A DNA stretch of 64,000 bases from Acidobacteria bacterium UBA2990 (GCA_002347025.1 DEAE01000005.1:1-64000), one strand, 5' to 3'; numbered from the stretch's first letter, positions 35,008 to 43,142 are shown. The notes: a model not told the origin generated them from the sequence alone. A program made the numbers and translations.

Positions 35008-36626
35008 TTGTTGAGGGCCGCTACAGTGAAAATCAAAGGGTATAGTTTTTCTGAATACCAGAGTTTCGCGAAATATAGGCCAATCGGTGAAGCTTCAAAA
35101 TGAGTCTGTTCCGCAAGCCAACGAGTTCCTCGTGGGTCACCTAGCACAGCGACAGCTAAGGCGGTTTCCTCGATTGTTCCGAAGCTTCCATTCGGTTGTT
35201 GGACGGAGGCTAGGTACTGTTCGGCTCGAAGTCTTGTGTTGCGGGGTATTAAGTTCCCACATTCAAGGACTCGTGCGGTTCCATAGATCGGGTTGGTTTG
35301 GTCTTGTGTCGACGGATTGCCGAACCACAAGGGAATCCAGGATCCGTCATTCTGTTGGCTTTGGACAAGGTAGCTCACGGCGCGTTCCATTGCTGCGTCA
35401 ATTCGTGGCTCGGTGGACCGCCATTTGTTCCAGGCTCTCAGGGCGTGGGCCGTGAGATCTGGACTGCTCTGGTCGAATGGTAACTTGCCCCAGCCTCGGC
35501 AGAAGGTGGGAATTCCGCCGTCACTGTTCTGTAGTTTGATGAGCCATCTAGCACCTGCAGTTGCGGCAACTCGAATTTCAGCATCGTTGCCGAGTGTGGC
35601 TAGCGCTAGTAGCGCCCCAGCTGTGTCGTCTCCATCCGGCACGCCGCCGGAGAGGTCTGTCCATGCCCAGCCACCTGGAGGTGATTGCGTATAGGGATGG
35701 ATCTCCTTGTACTGTTGATCTAGTAGCCAGCTCCGTAGATATGTCCGCTCCGTAGCCGTGAAGGCGTCTACACCGAGTGCGTTGATTGATAGAGTGGTCA
35801 GCCAAGTGGCGAGATTGGTGTCGATTGGCCAACTGCCGTCGTCTCGTATTGATGAGGCTAGGAATCTAGCCCCTCGCTGAGTCACGGAGTGCCCCACTAG
35901 GCCGCTTGATGCCAAGCTCATTGTTACGAAGCTTGTCAGAGGAGTCGCTTCCAGGAAGCCACCAGATGCTGGCTGAATTGATTCCAAGACACGGAGGGTT
36001 TTGGTTCGTACTATTTGACGGATAGTGTGAGCGACCTTGTGCTCTGTCGGATAATGGTAGTGTTGTGCATAACCAATTGCGATGAGAGCCGGAAGGGCAT
36101 AACTGACCACAGGCAATCCAATCCATTTGAACAACGAATGGGGAATGGCTGCGAGTTCAAAGGGTAGAACCGGAATGTGGTCCCAACCAAAACGCCCAGC
36201 TAAGGAGCAATGAGTGAGGATAGGAACAGCGAAGGTTTTATCTTCACCATAGGTACCACTGATTGCTCTAGTGATCGATTCTGCTGTGAGAGGGGCGCCG
36301 ATGTTTTCTCTGAGCCATGTTTCGGCGGCAGCAGCGCCTGGTGCATTGTTGGCACTGAGGGTCGCCCATGCCAGGGTGGTGGTGCTGATGTTACTCGGGC
36401 ATCTTGGTGCGTCACCGAACCCTCCGTCTACGTTTTGATTATTGGTAAGCCAGCGTAGGCCTTTAGTTACCAACGTGTCGTAGCCACCAACTATCGTTAA
36501 TGCCGTAACAGCGGTTGCAGTTGACAGTGGACTTGACGACAATTCGCCTTCCCAGTGTCCAGCCGCGGTACGTGCGGCTAACAGCCGATCACGAAAGGCT
36601 GAGATGCCCCATGGCAAGGAGGGCAT
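35004..36626 (-). CDS. Class II terpene cyclase / squalene-hopene cyclase-like protein
   Basis: The 540-residue protein is built of helical repeats of the squalene cyclase/prenyltransferase kind. The catalytic-acid motif VPDGDDTAGALL (Asp331-Asp334 from ATG 36626) matches the DxDDTA box of class II cyclases. Repeats such as QNVDGGFGD, QNSDGGIPTF, QQNDGSWIP and QQPNGSFGT are QW-like. The length is below that of squalene-hopene cyclase (around 630) and close to bacterial class II diterpene cyclases (around 510-550). Starts at 36626 (MPSLPWGIS), 36653 or a GTG at 36671 all overlap the upstream gene; no ribosome site decides. With a prenyl synthase gene in the operon, the substrate could be GGPP or a longer prenyl chain. 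Confidence 0.83.
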   Translation of the reverse strand: MPSLPWGISAFRDRLLAARTAAGHWEGELSSSPLSTATAVTALTIVGGYDTLVTKGLRWLTNNQNVDGGFGDAPRCPSNISTTTLAWATLSANNAPGAAAAETWLRENIGAPLTAESITRAISGTYGEDKTFAVPILTHCSLAGRFGWDHIPVLPFELAAIPHSLFKWIGLPVVSYALPALIAIGYAQHYHYPTEHKVAHTIRQIVRTKTLRVLESIQPASGGFLEATPLTSFVTMSLASSGLVGHSVTQRGARFLASSIRDDGSWPIDTNLATWLTTLSINALGVDAFTATERTYLRSWLLDQQYKEIHPYTQSPPGGWAWTDLSGGVPDGDDTAGALLALATLGNDAEIRVAATAGARWLIKLQNSDGGIPTFCRGWGKLPFDQSSPDLTAHALRAWNKWRSTEPRIDAAMERAVSYLVQSQQNDGSWIPLWFGNPSTQDQTNPIYGTARVLECGNLIPRNTRLRAEQYLASVQQPNGSFGTIEETALAVAVLGDPRGTRWLAEQTHFEASPIGLYFAKLWYSEKLYPLIFTVAALNK

Positions 36627-37347
36627 AGTAGGTGTATTCGCAGTCAGGTTCATCGTCGGCCCAGTTGCCACAAAATGCTCGTCCTGTCCATAGCGTATCG
36701 AGAAAATCGAGAGTTTGTTCTCTTAGATGTTTTATAGATACGTGTTGGCCCGATAGTGCATGCAGTGCTGTAGCGGTCGACAGTAAGTCTGGCATTGGGG
36801 CATCCTTAGTCGCTGAGAAACCTCCCTCAGGATGGGCCCGTTCGAGTAGCCACTGCACAGTGCCAGGTGGGACCGGCTTCTGCATCTGGCGTAGTAGGGT
36901 CATGGCAGCTGCCGTGGTAGGGGTAGTTCTGGTTGGAAAACTGTCTTTTACTGAGATTGGTTGAGGTAGTTGTCCTTGGTCTTGAAGGGCACCCCACGCC
37001 AGAAAGCTGTGATACACATTTTGCTGGTCCCACAATGCGGTGATACGAGGTGCAAGGTTGGGTGCCTCTTGTTTCAAAGTCGCCCAGCAGCGGGCGAGAC
37101 AACATAGATGTACGAGATCCAGTGCCTTGCCATCATCGAAAGTCTCCAAAAATGTAGAGACATTGTCGGGAGGGTCAGCCTGGAGAGCTACTAAACCCTC
37201 AAGCGCAAAAACGGTATAGTAAAGGTCACTCTGCCCAGCACGGTTCGCAGCGCCACCATCTTCGTTGAACTGAGACAGAAGAAATTCGGCAACTGGCTCA
37301 GACGCGTCCTGCAGCAGACTCGGTGCCAGTCGCGCGACTTGCAGCAT
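36589..37347 (-). CDS. Prenyltransferase-beta/squalene cyclase repeat protein
   Basis: The 252-residue protein has alpha-alpha repeats with glycine motifs FNEDGGAANRAGQSDLYYTV, AHPEGGFSATKDAPMPDLLS and a C-terminal FCGNWADDEPDCEYTYYALL that ends as complete members do, so it is not a fragment of the next gene. GAGG lies eight bases before ATG 37347; a GTG at 37365 is another option. The fold is that of protein prenyltransferase beta subunits. An Asp-Cys pair near the end resembles their zinc site, but I could not fix a His ligand. It overlaps the polyprenyl synthase gene by 50 bases and the cyclase gene by 38 bases. It probably works on a prenyl substrate together with the next protein. Confidence 0.8.
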   Translation of the reverse strand: MLQVARLAPSLLQDASEPVAEFLLSQFNEDGGAANRAGQSDLYYTVFALEGLVALQADPPDNVSTFLETFDDGKALDLVHLCCLARCWATLKQEAPNLAPRITALWDQQNVYHSFLAWGALQDQGQLPQPISVKDSFPTRTTPTTAAAMTLLRQMQKPVPPGTVQWLLERAHPEGGFSATKDAPMPDLLSTATALHALSGQHVSIKHLREQTLDFLDTLWTGRAFCGNWADDEPDCEYTYYALLAMGHLSLS

Positions 37348-39055
37348 TTCGAGCCTCAAACTCACTGCAATATCCCTCGATAAGTTTCTCCCCGAAAATC
37401 TTACCCACGATGCGTCGCATCAGTCCCTTGAGTGTTGGACTGGATAAGAAACGCAGGGATCGGATTGCATCTTCTCTATAAGCTTCTAACAGGTCTTCAG
37501 CTTTACTGAGTGCGCCGCACTCAGTGACGATCTTATGCACGTCTTCTGGGAACTCTGGTGCACCAGAGTGTATGACCGATGCGATTCGGTCGCGGTTCGA
37601 GCCTTCGGCGCGTTTGTGTGCGATTGCAAGAATTAGGGACAGGCGCACCTGCTCGAGGTCGTTCGAGTCGGCTTCTCCCTTAAAGTCTTCGATGTCGTCG
37701 TTTATCTGGTAGGCGATGCCGAGTGACTCACTGTATTTCTTGAGAACCTCGTGGGTCTCTCGGTCTGCTTGGCCGAGGATGGCACCTATTCGCAGAGCCA
37801 CTTCGAAGGCTGCAGCAGTTTTCTGACGAAATATTTCGAGAACCTGCATTGAGGGCAGTGGTTGAGGGTCGCACGCCCAAAGTAATTCGCGACCTTGTCC
37901 TCGACTCAGTGTGACGTGGCCCTGAGCTGCAATGCCCGTCAGCTCAGGGTTATTCAGTTCTCCGAGTAGGCGGTAGCCTTCCCCTACTAGGAAATCGCCG
38001 ATGTTGAGGGCTACAGGCAGACCTACTTCCTCATGGAGGGCAGGGCTGTTATAACGTGTCTCGTCACCATCCTCGATGTCGTCATGGATCAACGAGGCCT
38101 TGTGAAAGCACTCGATGGCAACAGCTGCCTTCTTCAAAGCAAAGGTCAACCTCGGCTCGGTATCTTGGCTGTCACTCTGTAGGGCCATGTATGTACAAGC
38201 GGCTAGGTAGGGACGCCAGCGCTTTCCACCTTTTTTCAGGTACGCTCGTGCGATGATGGCCGTTTGGTCGTCAGATTCGGTTGGCCCCATGATGTCGTCG
38301 AGGGAGGGTTTGTCGAACCAACCTCGGACTGTCGTCTTCAGACTGTCGAGGTCGAGCCGGTAAGTCTTGTCGTCTGAGGTCAGGTGAAGTAAATCCCATA
38401 CCCAGTCCAGGTCAACGGTTGTGTTAATACAGTCGTCCTGCAGTAGTGGAATAGCAACACCTGGGATAGCCGCGGCTTCCATATGTGGGAAGCATTTCTC
38501 GAGAACGTTGATGCAGCTGACGCCGACGATCGCCTCGATCTTGCCCGTTTCAATCATTGAGCGCACGATAGCTGAGCCTTCGGCTACCAACACAGCGTAA
38601 CCAAGACGCTCAGCCTCGACCGTCAAGTCCTGGATGGAGCAAAGGCCACATTCTTTACACAGCAAGCCGAATTCATCGAATGGGGCTGGGCACTTCCCTT
38701 CTACTCTGAGGCACTTCGGGATGAGCAACAAGCGCCGGTCATATGGGATCTGCGCCAGTGAGTCTCGCCACGCAGCGTTGCTGACCAGAATCGATGCGTA
38801 GTCGGCGTAAACTATGTCGAGGCCGGCTTCTTTCAGGACGGCACCGGTGTGCTCAGACAACTCGTCCATTGTGAGTGGTGGCACTGCACCGACTCTCTTG
38901 ACGTAGTCTTCCGTGCGTTTCTTCAGATTTAGCCGAACTTGCTTATCGTCTGGGATGTTTGACTGCGCAGGTCGGTAGGTCTGTCGCGGTACCTGTGCCG
39001 GTAATTGCAACGGAATGGTGGGTGTTTCGATATTGTCAGACGTATCCGGGGCCAT
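37298..39055 (-). CDS. DUF116-polyprenyl diphosphate synthase fusion
   Basis: The 585-residue protein has two parts. The N-terminal DUF116 domain (about 60-215) carries IPKCLRVEGKCPAPFDEFG then LLCKECGLCSIQDL (Cys115, 122, 133, 136, 139) and GVSCINVLEKC, apt for an iron-sulfur or zinc centre. The C-terminal trans-prenyl synthase domain (about 265-545) has both Asp-rich motifs: IHDDIED (325-329) and INDDIEDFKG (453-457). It condenses IPP onto an allylic diphosphate; chain length cannot be read. Fusion of a Cys-rich domain to a prenyl synthase suggests redox control or a metal-linked partner. It starts 15 bases after the radical SAM gene. Confidence 0.87.
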   Translation of the reverse strand: MAPDTSDNIETPTIPLQLPAQVPRQTYRPAQSNIPDDKQVRLNLKKRTEDYVKRVGAVPPLTMDELSEHTGAVLKEAGLDIVYADYASILVSNAAWRDSLAQIPYDRRLLLIPKCLRVEGKCPAPFDEFGLLCKECGLCSIQDLTVEAERLGYAVLVAEGSAIVRSMIETGKIEAIVGVSCINVLEKCFPHMEAAAIPGVAIPLLQDDCINTTVDLDWVWDLLHLTSDDKTYRLDLDSLKTTVRGWFDKPSLDDIMGPTESDDQTAIIARAYLKKGGKRWRPYLAACTYMALQSDSQDTEPRLTFALKKAAVAIECFHKASLIHDDIEDGDETRYNSPALHEEVGLPVALNIGDFLVGEGYRLLGELNNPELTGIAAQGHVTLSRGQGRELLWACDPQPLPSMQVLEIFRQKTAAAFEVALRIGAILGQADRETHEVLKKYSESLGIAYQINDDIEDFKGEADSNDLEQVRLSLILAIAHKRAEGSNRDRIASVIHSGAPEFPEDVHKIVTECGALSKAEDLLEAYREDAIRSLRFLSSPTLKGLMRRIVGKIFGEKLIEGYCSEFEARNAASRATGTESAAGRV

Positions 39056-39070
39056 AATGTCGACTGCCTT

Positions 39071-40276
39071 TTAGGTGTAGGCGCCAAAACCGAAGAACCA
39101 ATGTTTCTTTGCAAAACGGTAGACCCAGTTTTCCTCAGGAATTTCGTGCCCTGGGTTGTATTGGCTCGGTCTTGACCTGAGTGTCTCGAGTTCAGTCGTT
39201 GCTGTTTGGCGTATTGTTGTGTCCCTTGCGCCATGCCGGGTCACAATTTCTTTAACGAGGTCTGGGCGTTCTAGCACGACGCAACCACGTGTTGCCTTCG
39301 CCGCTGTTTGGCGAAAATCAGTCAAGAGTGATGATTCGGTCAGTGTTTTGAATACATCACCATCGTTGTCTTGAATCTTCTCGTTGGCAAACTGAATAAT
39401 CGGGCAGGGTTCTACGTCTCCAAATGGACCGATATGATGACTAATTCCGGTGGCTGCAGGGCAAAGTGCTTGCCCTTTGTCGTCCCAATAAGCGTCGATC
39501 AACCCAATTGCCTTCTGGTTTCGCATGTCCATCACAAAGCGGCGTACCCGCAACACTTGTTCTGGTTCCAAGGCTAGCTGCGGGTTCGGTACCGGTCCTA
39601 CAACCCTGTAAGTGTGAAACCAGCAATAGTGAACTCCCATAGCGATTAACTTGTCAATCCATGTTTCTTGAACCAAGTCGTCTATGTTCGTCTGACAAAC
39701 GCTGGTTGCGACTCCGGTGATTAGGCCGTGACGCACGCTGGCTTTTATGCCTTCGAGGGTGTGGTTCAACACGCCGCTTCGGCCGCGTCGTGTGTCGCTG
39801 ACCGACGGGGTGCCCTCGACGCTGATGAGCGGGGTTGCGTTGCCTACTTCCTTTAGTTGGCGAGCTACCTCGTCGGTGATGTGATGGCCGTTGGTGAATA
39901 TTTGGAAATAGCAGTCTGGATGTGCTCTCAAGACCCGAATGAGGTCGGGGTGCATGAAGGGCTCTCCACCCAAGATGCCGAAGAAGCTGTTGCCATGCTG
40001 CTTCGCGCTGTTGATCAGCTTGTTCATATCGTCAAAGCTGATCATTTCTTGTGGCTTGTCGACATCGACCCAGCAACCCTGACACCTGAGGTTGCAGCTA
40101 TTTGTGATGGATATATAAATGAAAGGAGGGAAGGTGATGCCTTGCTTCAGTCGCTTCTTAAAGCGTTGGACAGAACGAACCCCTTTGTAACCGAAGTTGT
40201 AGGCGAATTTCCAGAGCACTCGTTTGTCCGCAGAGCGGACTGTGCGGTAACCCAATCCAGCGGTTGCTTTTAACAT
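39071..40276 (-). CDS. Radical SAM enzyme
   Basis: The 401-residue protein has an N-terminal basic segment and then SITNSCNLRCQGCWVDVDK, the CX3CX2C site (Cys61, 65, 68), GILGGEPFMHPDL and later SAM-binding strands. C-terminal cysteines in ALCPAATGISHH and FGDVEPCPI, plus TRGCVVLERP, may bind an auxiliary cluster, as in SPASM-like enzymes. The organisation resembles HpnH-type enzymes that act on lipids, but also peptide-modifying ones. Its place between the eight-Cys iron-sulfur protein and the prenyl synthase points to radical modification of an isoprenoid. AGGA lies before the ATG at 40276, three bases after the upstream stop. Confidence 0.88.
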   Translation of the reverse strand: MLKATAGLGYRTVRSADKRVLWKFAYNFGYKGVRSVQRFKKRLKQGITFPPFIYISITNSCNLRCQGCWVDVDKPQEMISFDDMNKLINSAKQHGNSFFGILGGEPFMHPDLIRVLRAHPDCYFQIFTNGHHITDEVARQLKEVGNATPLISVEGTPSVSDTRRGRSGVLNHTLEGIKASVRHGLITGVATSVCQTNIDDLVQETWIDKLIAMGVHYCWFHTYRVVGPVPNPQLALEPEQVLRVRRFVMDMRNQKAIGLIDAYWDDKGQALCPAATGISHHIGPFGDVEPCPIIQFANEKIQDNDGDVFKTLTESSLLTDFRQTAAKATRGCVVLERPDLVKEIVTRHGARDTTIRQTATTELETLRSRPSQYNPGHEIPEENWVYRFAKKHWFFGFGAYT

Positions 40277-40279
40277 ATC

Positions 40280-41155
40280 CTAGATGCCCCACTCTGTATC
40301 TGATGGCACCGGCCTTGAGTCGTTGACCGTTTGGGAACGAGCTTGTCGTTTCTCTAATTTTGCTTTGGCTCGAGCTGCACGTTCTTCAATATCTTCGGCC
40401 GTTGGTAGCGTCATGAGGACTTCGTCTGGGATGTCGAGGTCTTTCTTGAGTTTGCCGAGGCAGCGTTTTCGCTCAAGAAGCGCCTTAGACTCATCTCGCT
40501 CAGTTGAAAATCGTTTTCTTGCTTCACGTTGACGATTTCGGAGTGATCCGTATAGATCGCCACCAAGAAGTGTTGAGATATCAACCTTCATTGCCTCTCG
40601 CTGAACATCTTGTTCTCGAACCACATCACCGTTAATGGGCCCCTTACCGTACTTTGGGAACAGGATGGCGACTTCGGGACATACTCGTGAGCATGCGGGG
40701 CAATCAGTCTTGCAGTTGTCCTGATTTTGCACCGTAATTTGTTGCTGCTTATCAACGCCGTAGACGTCAAAGAGACAGAATGTCAGGCACTGCATGCAGT
40801 TTGTGCAGCGATCAAAATCAATGACCGGAAACCAAGGCTTCCAGGCTTCGAGCTTTCTAGCACCGGTTAACTCGCGTACTTCTCGGGCTGCTTCAAGGAG
40901 GTTTCCGTCGTCTAGGTTGTGAAAGTGTACGTGTTGGTCATCGCTTACAGAAGGCTTCCCGTTGAGCCGGCCCAGTACCAAAATAGGAGCGTCATCAGCC
41001 GGTGCCACCTCTTGGCCGCTTACAGGTCTGGTTACCTCAAAGCCGTTGTCAAGCAGGGTGGACAGCGTCTCGAACCGCTCCTCGTCTTCAAGCGTAGAGC
41101 TACCAGTTCCCTCGTAAAGTACCACACGCAGATTTCGCCCTTCAGTATGGTTCAC
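40280..41155 (-). CDS. Iron-sulfur protein with a two-cluster ferredoxin domain
   Basis: The 291-residue protein has a central ferredoxin-like domain: FDRCTNCMQCLTFCLFD (Cys117, 120, 123, 127) and DNCKTDCPACSRVCPEVA (Cys148, 152, 155, 159). That is two four-Cys sets. The N-terminal 110 residues look like a small alpha/beta domain (LRVVLYEGTG, ILVLGRLNGKPSV). The C-terminal 120 residues are charged and helical (KARLEKRQ-type), probably coiled. It starts at GTG 41155, overlapping the 104-residue gene (GTGA). It likely delivers electrons to the radical SAM enzyme or to another redox step of the operon. Confidence 0.82.
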   Translation of the reverse strand: MNHTEGRNLRVVLYEGTGSSTLEDEERFETLSTLLDNGFEVTRPVSGQEVAPADDAPILVLGRLNGKPSVSDDQHVHFHNLDDGNLLEAAREVRELTGARKLEAWKPWFPVIDFDRCTNCMQCLTFCLFDVYGVDKQQQITVQNQDNCKTDCPACSRVCPEVAILFPKYGKGPINGDVVREQDVQREAMKVDISTLLGGDLYGSLRNRQREARKRFSTERDESKALLERKRCLGKLKKDLDIPDEVLMTLPTAEDIEERAARAKAKLEKRQARSQTVNDSRPVPSDTEWGI

Positions 41156-41466
41156 GGTAGTAATTTCCTGACGATATCATCTGCTGAGTCTTCCCGCATA
41201 TTTAATACTTCGACTCTGTCCTCTGGTAGTGGATTTCCAGCGGCGTGGAAGAGCCATCGTACCGCTCTGGGATAACAGGCTACTATTTTAGTGCAACCTC
41301 CTTCAGAGATCTTTTTCAGCGCTGGGTCCTTGCGTGCTGACATGTCGCATAGATCGGCCACCGCGTCGAAAGCTTGACCGGAATCACTCAGCCGGCGAAG
41401 CACATCTCTCTTGACATCGAGTGGAACTACCTTTGCGTAGGTGCAGTTGCAATAGAGAGTTTTCAT
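41152..41466 (-). CDS. Small Cys protein of unknown function, 104 residues
   Basis: The protein begins MKTLYCNCTYAKVVPLDVKR, then ADLCDMSARKDP, then GGCTKIVACYPRAVRWLFHA. The cysteines are C6, C8, C40, C58 and C64, spread so that they could bind an iron-sulfur cluster or act as a thiol relay. The mixed alpha/beta pattern resembles small domains found with heterodisulfide reductase-type electron carriers, but I do not recognise the family. It starts one base into the GTPase stop (TAATG) and its stop overlaps the next start (GTGA). It is locked in the operon between the GTPase and the eight-Cys protein. Confidence 0.75.
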   Translation of the reverse strand: MKTLYCNCTYAKVVPLDVKRDVLRRLSDSGQAFDAVADLCDMSARKDPALKKISEGGCTKIVACYPRAVRWLFHAAGNPLPEDRVEVLNMREDSADDIVRKLLP

Positions 41467-42563
41467 TAGGCCATCCGGTGGGTTGGGGTTGGTCGTCCAG
41501 GGCGCAGCTGCTCTAGGTGTTCTATTGTGGCACGAACTTGCCCAAGAGACGCTAAAGCTTGCCGAGTTGCCGACTCAAGCTGTGCGGGATCCGCTTCAGC
41601 ACGTAGGTTAATGACCAATTCTCCTTTGCCGATTTGCTCTAACAATGATTCTCTCAGATCCGGTTCGCGCTCATTTCCTACCAAACTAATTACTGATAGC
41701 ATCCCGCTATCATCTTGGGAATCCAGGGTCATTTTCAGATGAGCTATATCGCCTCTTGCTTGAATAATCCCCTCCCTTATCTTCTCAGATAACTCGACCA
41801 GAATTTGATTTCCATCAAATAGTGAGGTTGACTCGAGTCGTACAGTGCAGTTCAGCCAGCCGAGCAAGGCCTCGCCTGCAGCATAGACATCGTAGTCGAT
41901 CTCCAACGCTGTTGACTCTTGGCATTCGGCCGATAGCATTGCTTCAAACCAAGATTTAGTTCCAGTGCCGTCTTGCGCCGAACAGATGAATGTTCGTGAG
42001 TCTGGAAATGATTCGTTGAGGGCCGAGTCTAACCGCTTGATGAAATCCGGATCATATGAGTCGCACTTGTTAACGACTATAAAGTCAGCCTCTTGCAATT
42101 GCTTTTTGTAGACGTAGACTACCTTTTCAGAGAAAGTCCGACCTTCGGTCAGGTTTAGGATGCGGGCAGCTCTGGAGGGATCAATCATCACGCTGAGGGG
42201 TGCGACGGTGAAGCGACTGCCGTAGATGCGACGCAACGGATAGGAGACTGTGGCGATCAGATCGGTGCAACTGCCCACTGGTTCGGCCAAGAACAGGTCA
42301 GGCCGTTCCGCCTGTGTGAGGTTTTCGGCGGCTTCGAGTAAAGAGTTGAAGCGACAGCAAAAACAACCGCCGGTGATTTCTTCAACCGGAAAACCCTTGG
42401 ACCGCAACAAGGTGGTATCGACTAGTCCACTGCTCTGATCATTGCAAATCAATCCGACACGTTGACCTTGGTCAGTTAGCTGTTGGGCCAGCCTGGCCAG
42501 GGCGGTGGTCTTGCCTGCACCAAGGAAACCCCCGATCATAATGTAGTGGGCTAATTTACTCAT
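41466..42563 (-). CDS. COG0523/CobW-type P-loop GTPase
   Basis: The 365-residue protein starts MSKLAHYIMIGGFLGAGKTT (Walker A 11-20) and has a metal-site motif ITGGCFCCRF (Cys67, 69, 70), VVNKCDSYDP (guanine-binding NKxD type) and a long C-terminal region. The GCxCC motif is typical of metallochaperone GTPases of the CobW/COG0523 group. I set the start at ATG 42563, which has GGAAG upstream and overlaps the GcvH-like stop by eight bases; a longer frame to 42623 exists. It may insert a metal or an iron-sulfur cluster into an operon enzyme. The gene is coupled to both neighbours. Confidence 0.85.
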   Translation of the reverse strand: MSKLAHYIMIGGFLGAGKTTALARLAQQLTDQGQRVGLICNDQSSGLVDTTLLRSKGFPVEEITGGCFCCRFNSLLEAAENLTQAERPDLFLAEPVGSCTDLIATVSYPLRRIYGSRFTVAPLSVMIDPSRAARILNLTEGRTFSEKVVYVYKKQLQEADFIVVNKCDSYDPDFIKRLDSALNESFPDSRTFICSAQDGTGTKSWFEAMLSAECQESTALEIDYDVYAAGEALLGWLNCTVRLESTSLFDGNQILVELSEKIREGIIQARGDIAHLKMTLDSQDDSGMLSVISLVGNEREPDLRESLLEQIGKGELVINLRAEADPAQLESATRQALASLGQVRATIEHLEQLRPGRPTPTHRMA

Positions 42564-43008
42564 GACGTCTTCCAAGCATCTTGTCGATTGTCGTGTCCAG
42601 CAGTGAAGCGTAGTTGTGGACATCGAGGCAATCGTCGCCGGGGTTGCCTCGAATCTTGAACAACCAGCCTTTATCGTAAGGGTCGCTTGTTAAAAGTTGA
42701 ATCTGTTTGTCGAGGGCCGGGTTGAACTCGTCAAATCGGCCTGAAAGCGGAGAGAATATGTCCGTGACCGCTTTAAAGCCTTCTATCCATCCGATAACTT
42801 GGCCTGTTTCAACATCTGTTCCAGTTTCGGTCTCGAACCCCAGTTCGACAATGTCTCCAAGCATCCTCACAGCGAATTTCGTGAAGCCAATCTTCCATAC
42901 CTCTCCACCTTGATCCTCCAGCCAGCTGTGGCCAGCTGTATATAGGCGGTTCTCTAGAAGACGGGTGGAAAACCGCGAACGTTTATAGGGAATCTCAGCG
43001 ACTGTCAT
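42556..43008 (-). CDS. GcvH-like lipoyl carrier protein, stand-alone
   Basis: The 150-residue protein has the H-protein fold: FTKFAVRMLGDIVELGFE, ETGTDVETGQVIGWIEGF and KAVTDIFSPLSGRFDE. The lipoyl lysine is Lys79 in EGFKAVTDI. The standard GcvH has VESVKAxSD. No gcvT, gcvP or lipoate ligase is in the window. Such stand-alone H-like proteins are known as LbpA in sHdr sulfur oxidation, where they carry sulfur. In this operon it may carry a sulfur, one-carbon or electron unit. It is the first gene of the nine-gene operon and starts after a 134-base gap. Confidence 0.85.
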   Translation of the reverse strand: MTVAEIPYKRSRFSTRLLENRLYTAGHSWLEDQGGEVWKIGFTKFAVRMLGDIVELGFETETGTDVETGQVIGWIEGFKAVTDIFSPLSGRFDEFNPALDKQIQLLTSDPYDKGWLFKIRGNPGDDCLDVHNYASLLDTTIDKMLGRRHE

Positions 43009-43078
43009 TTCTAGTGTTGCGAGCGACGCCTAACTGAATCTAGCTCCTGATAAGGGGGCGCTTAAGCTTGCTAGGGTG

Positions 43079-43098
43079 CCATGCCGACAATCGCATGG
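43079..43098. promoter_or_regulatory. Dyad CCATGC...GCATGG upstream of the lipoyl-terpene operon
   Basis: On the plus strand CCATGC (43079-43084) and GCATGG (43093-43098) are exact complements, with two further pairs possible inside. It lies about 70 bases upstream of the first gene of the operon, in a gap of 134 bases after the TRAP gene. It could be an operator or a leader hairpin. Promoter boxes are not clear. Confidence 0.3.
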
Positions 43099-43142
43099 TA
43101 TCAAGTTTGGGAGATGGGCACAGATTGGATGCAGGCAGAACA

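Noticed and set aside
36589..37365. A frameshift splitting one terpene cyclase into two frames
   Set aside because: The 252-residue protein ends with a complete family C-terminus and the next protein has its own full set of repeats, so two overlapping genes fit better than one broken gene.
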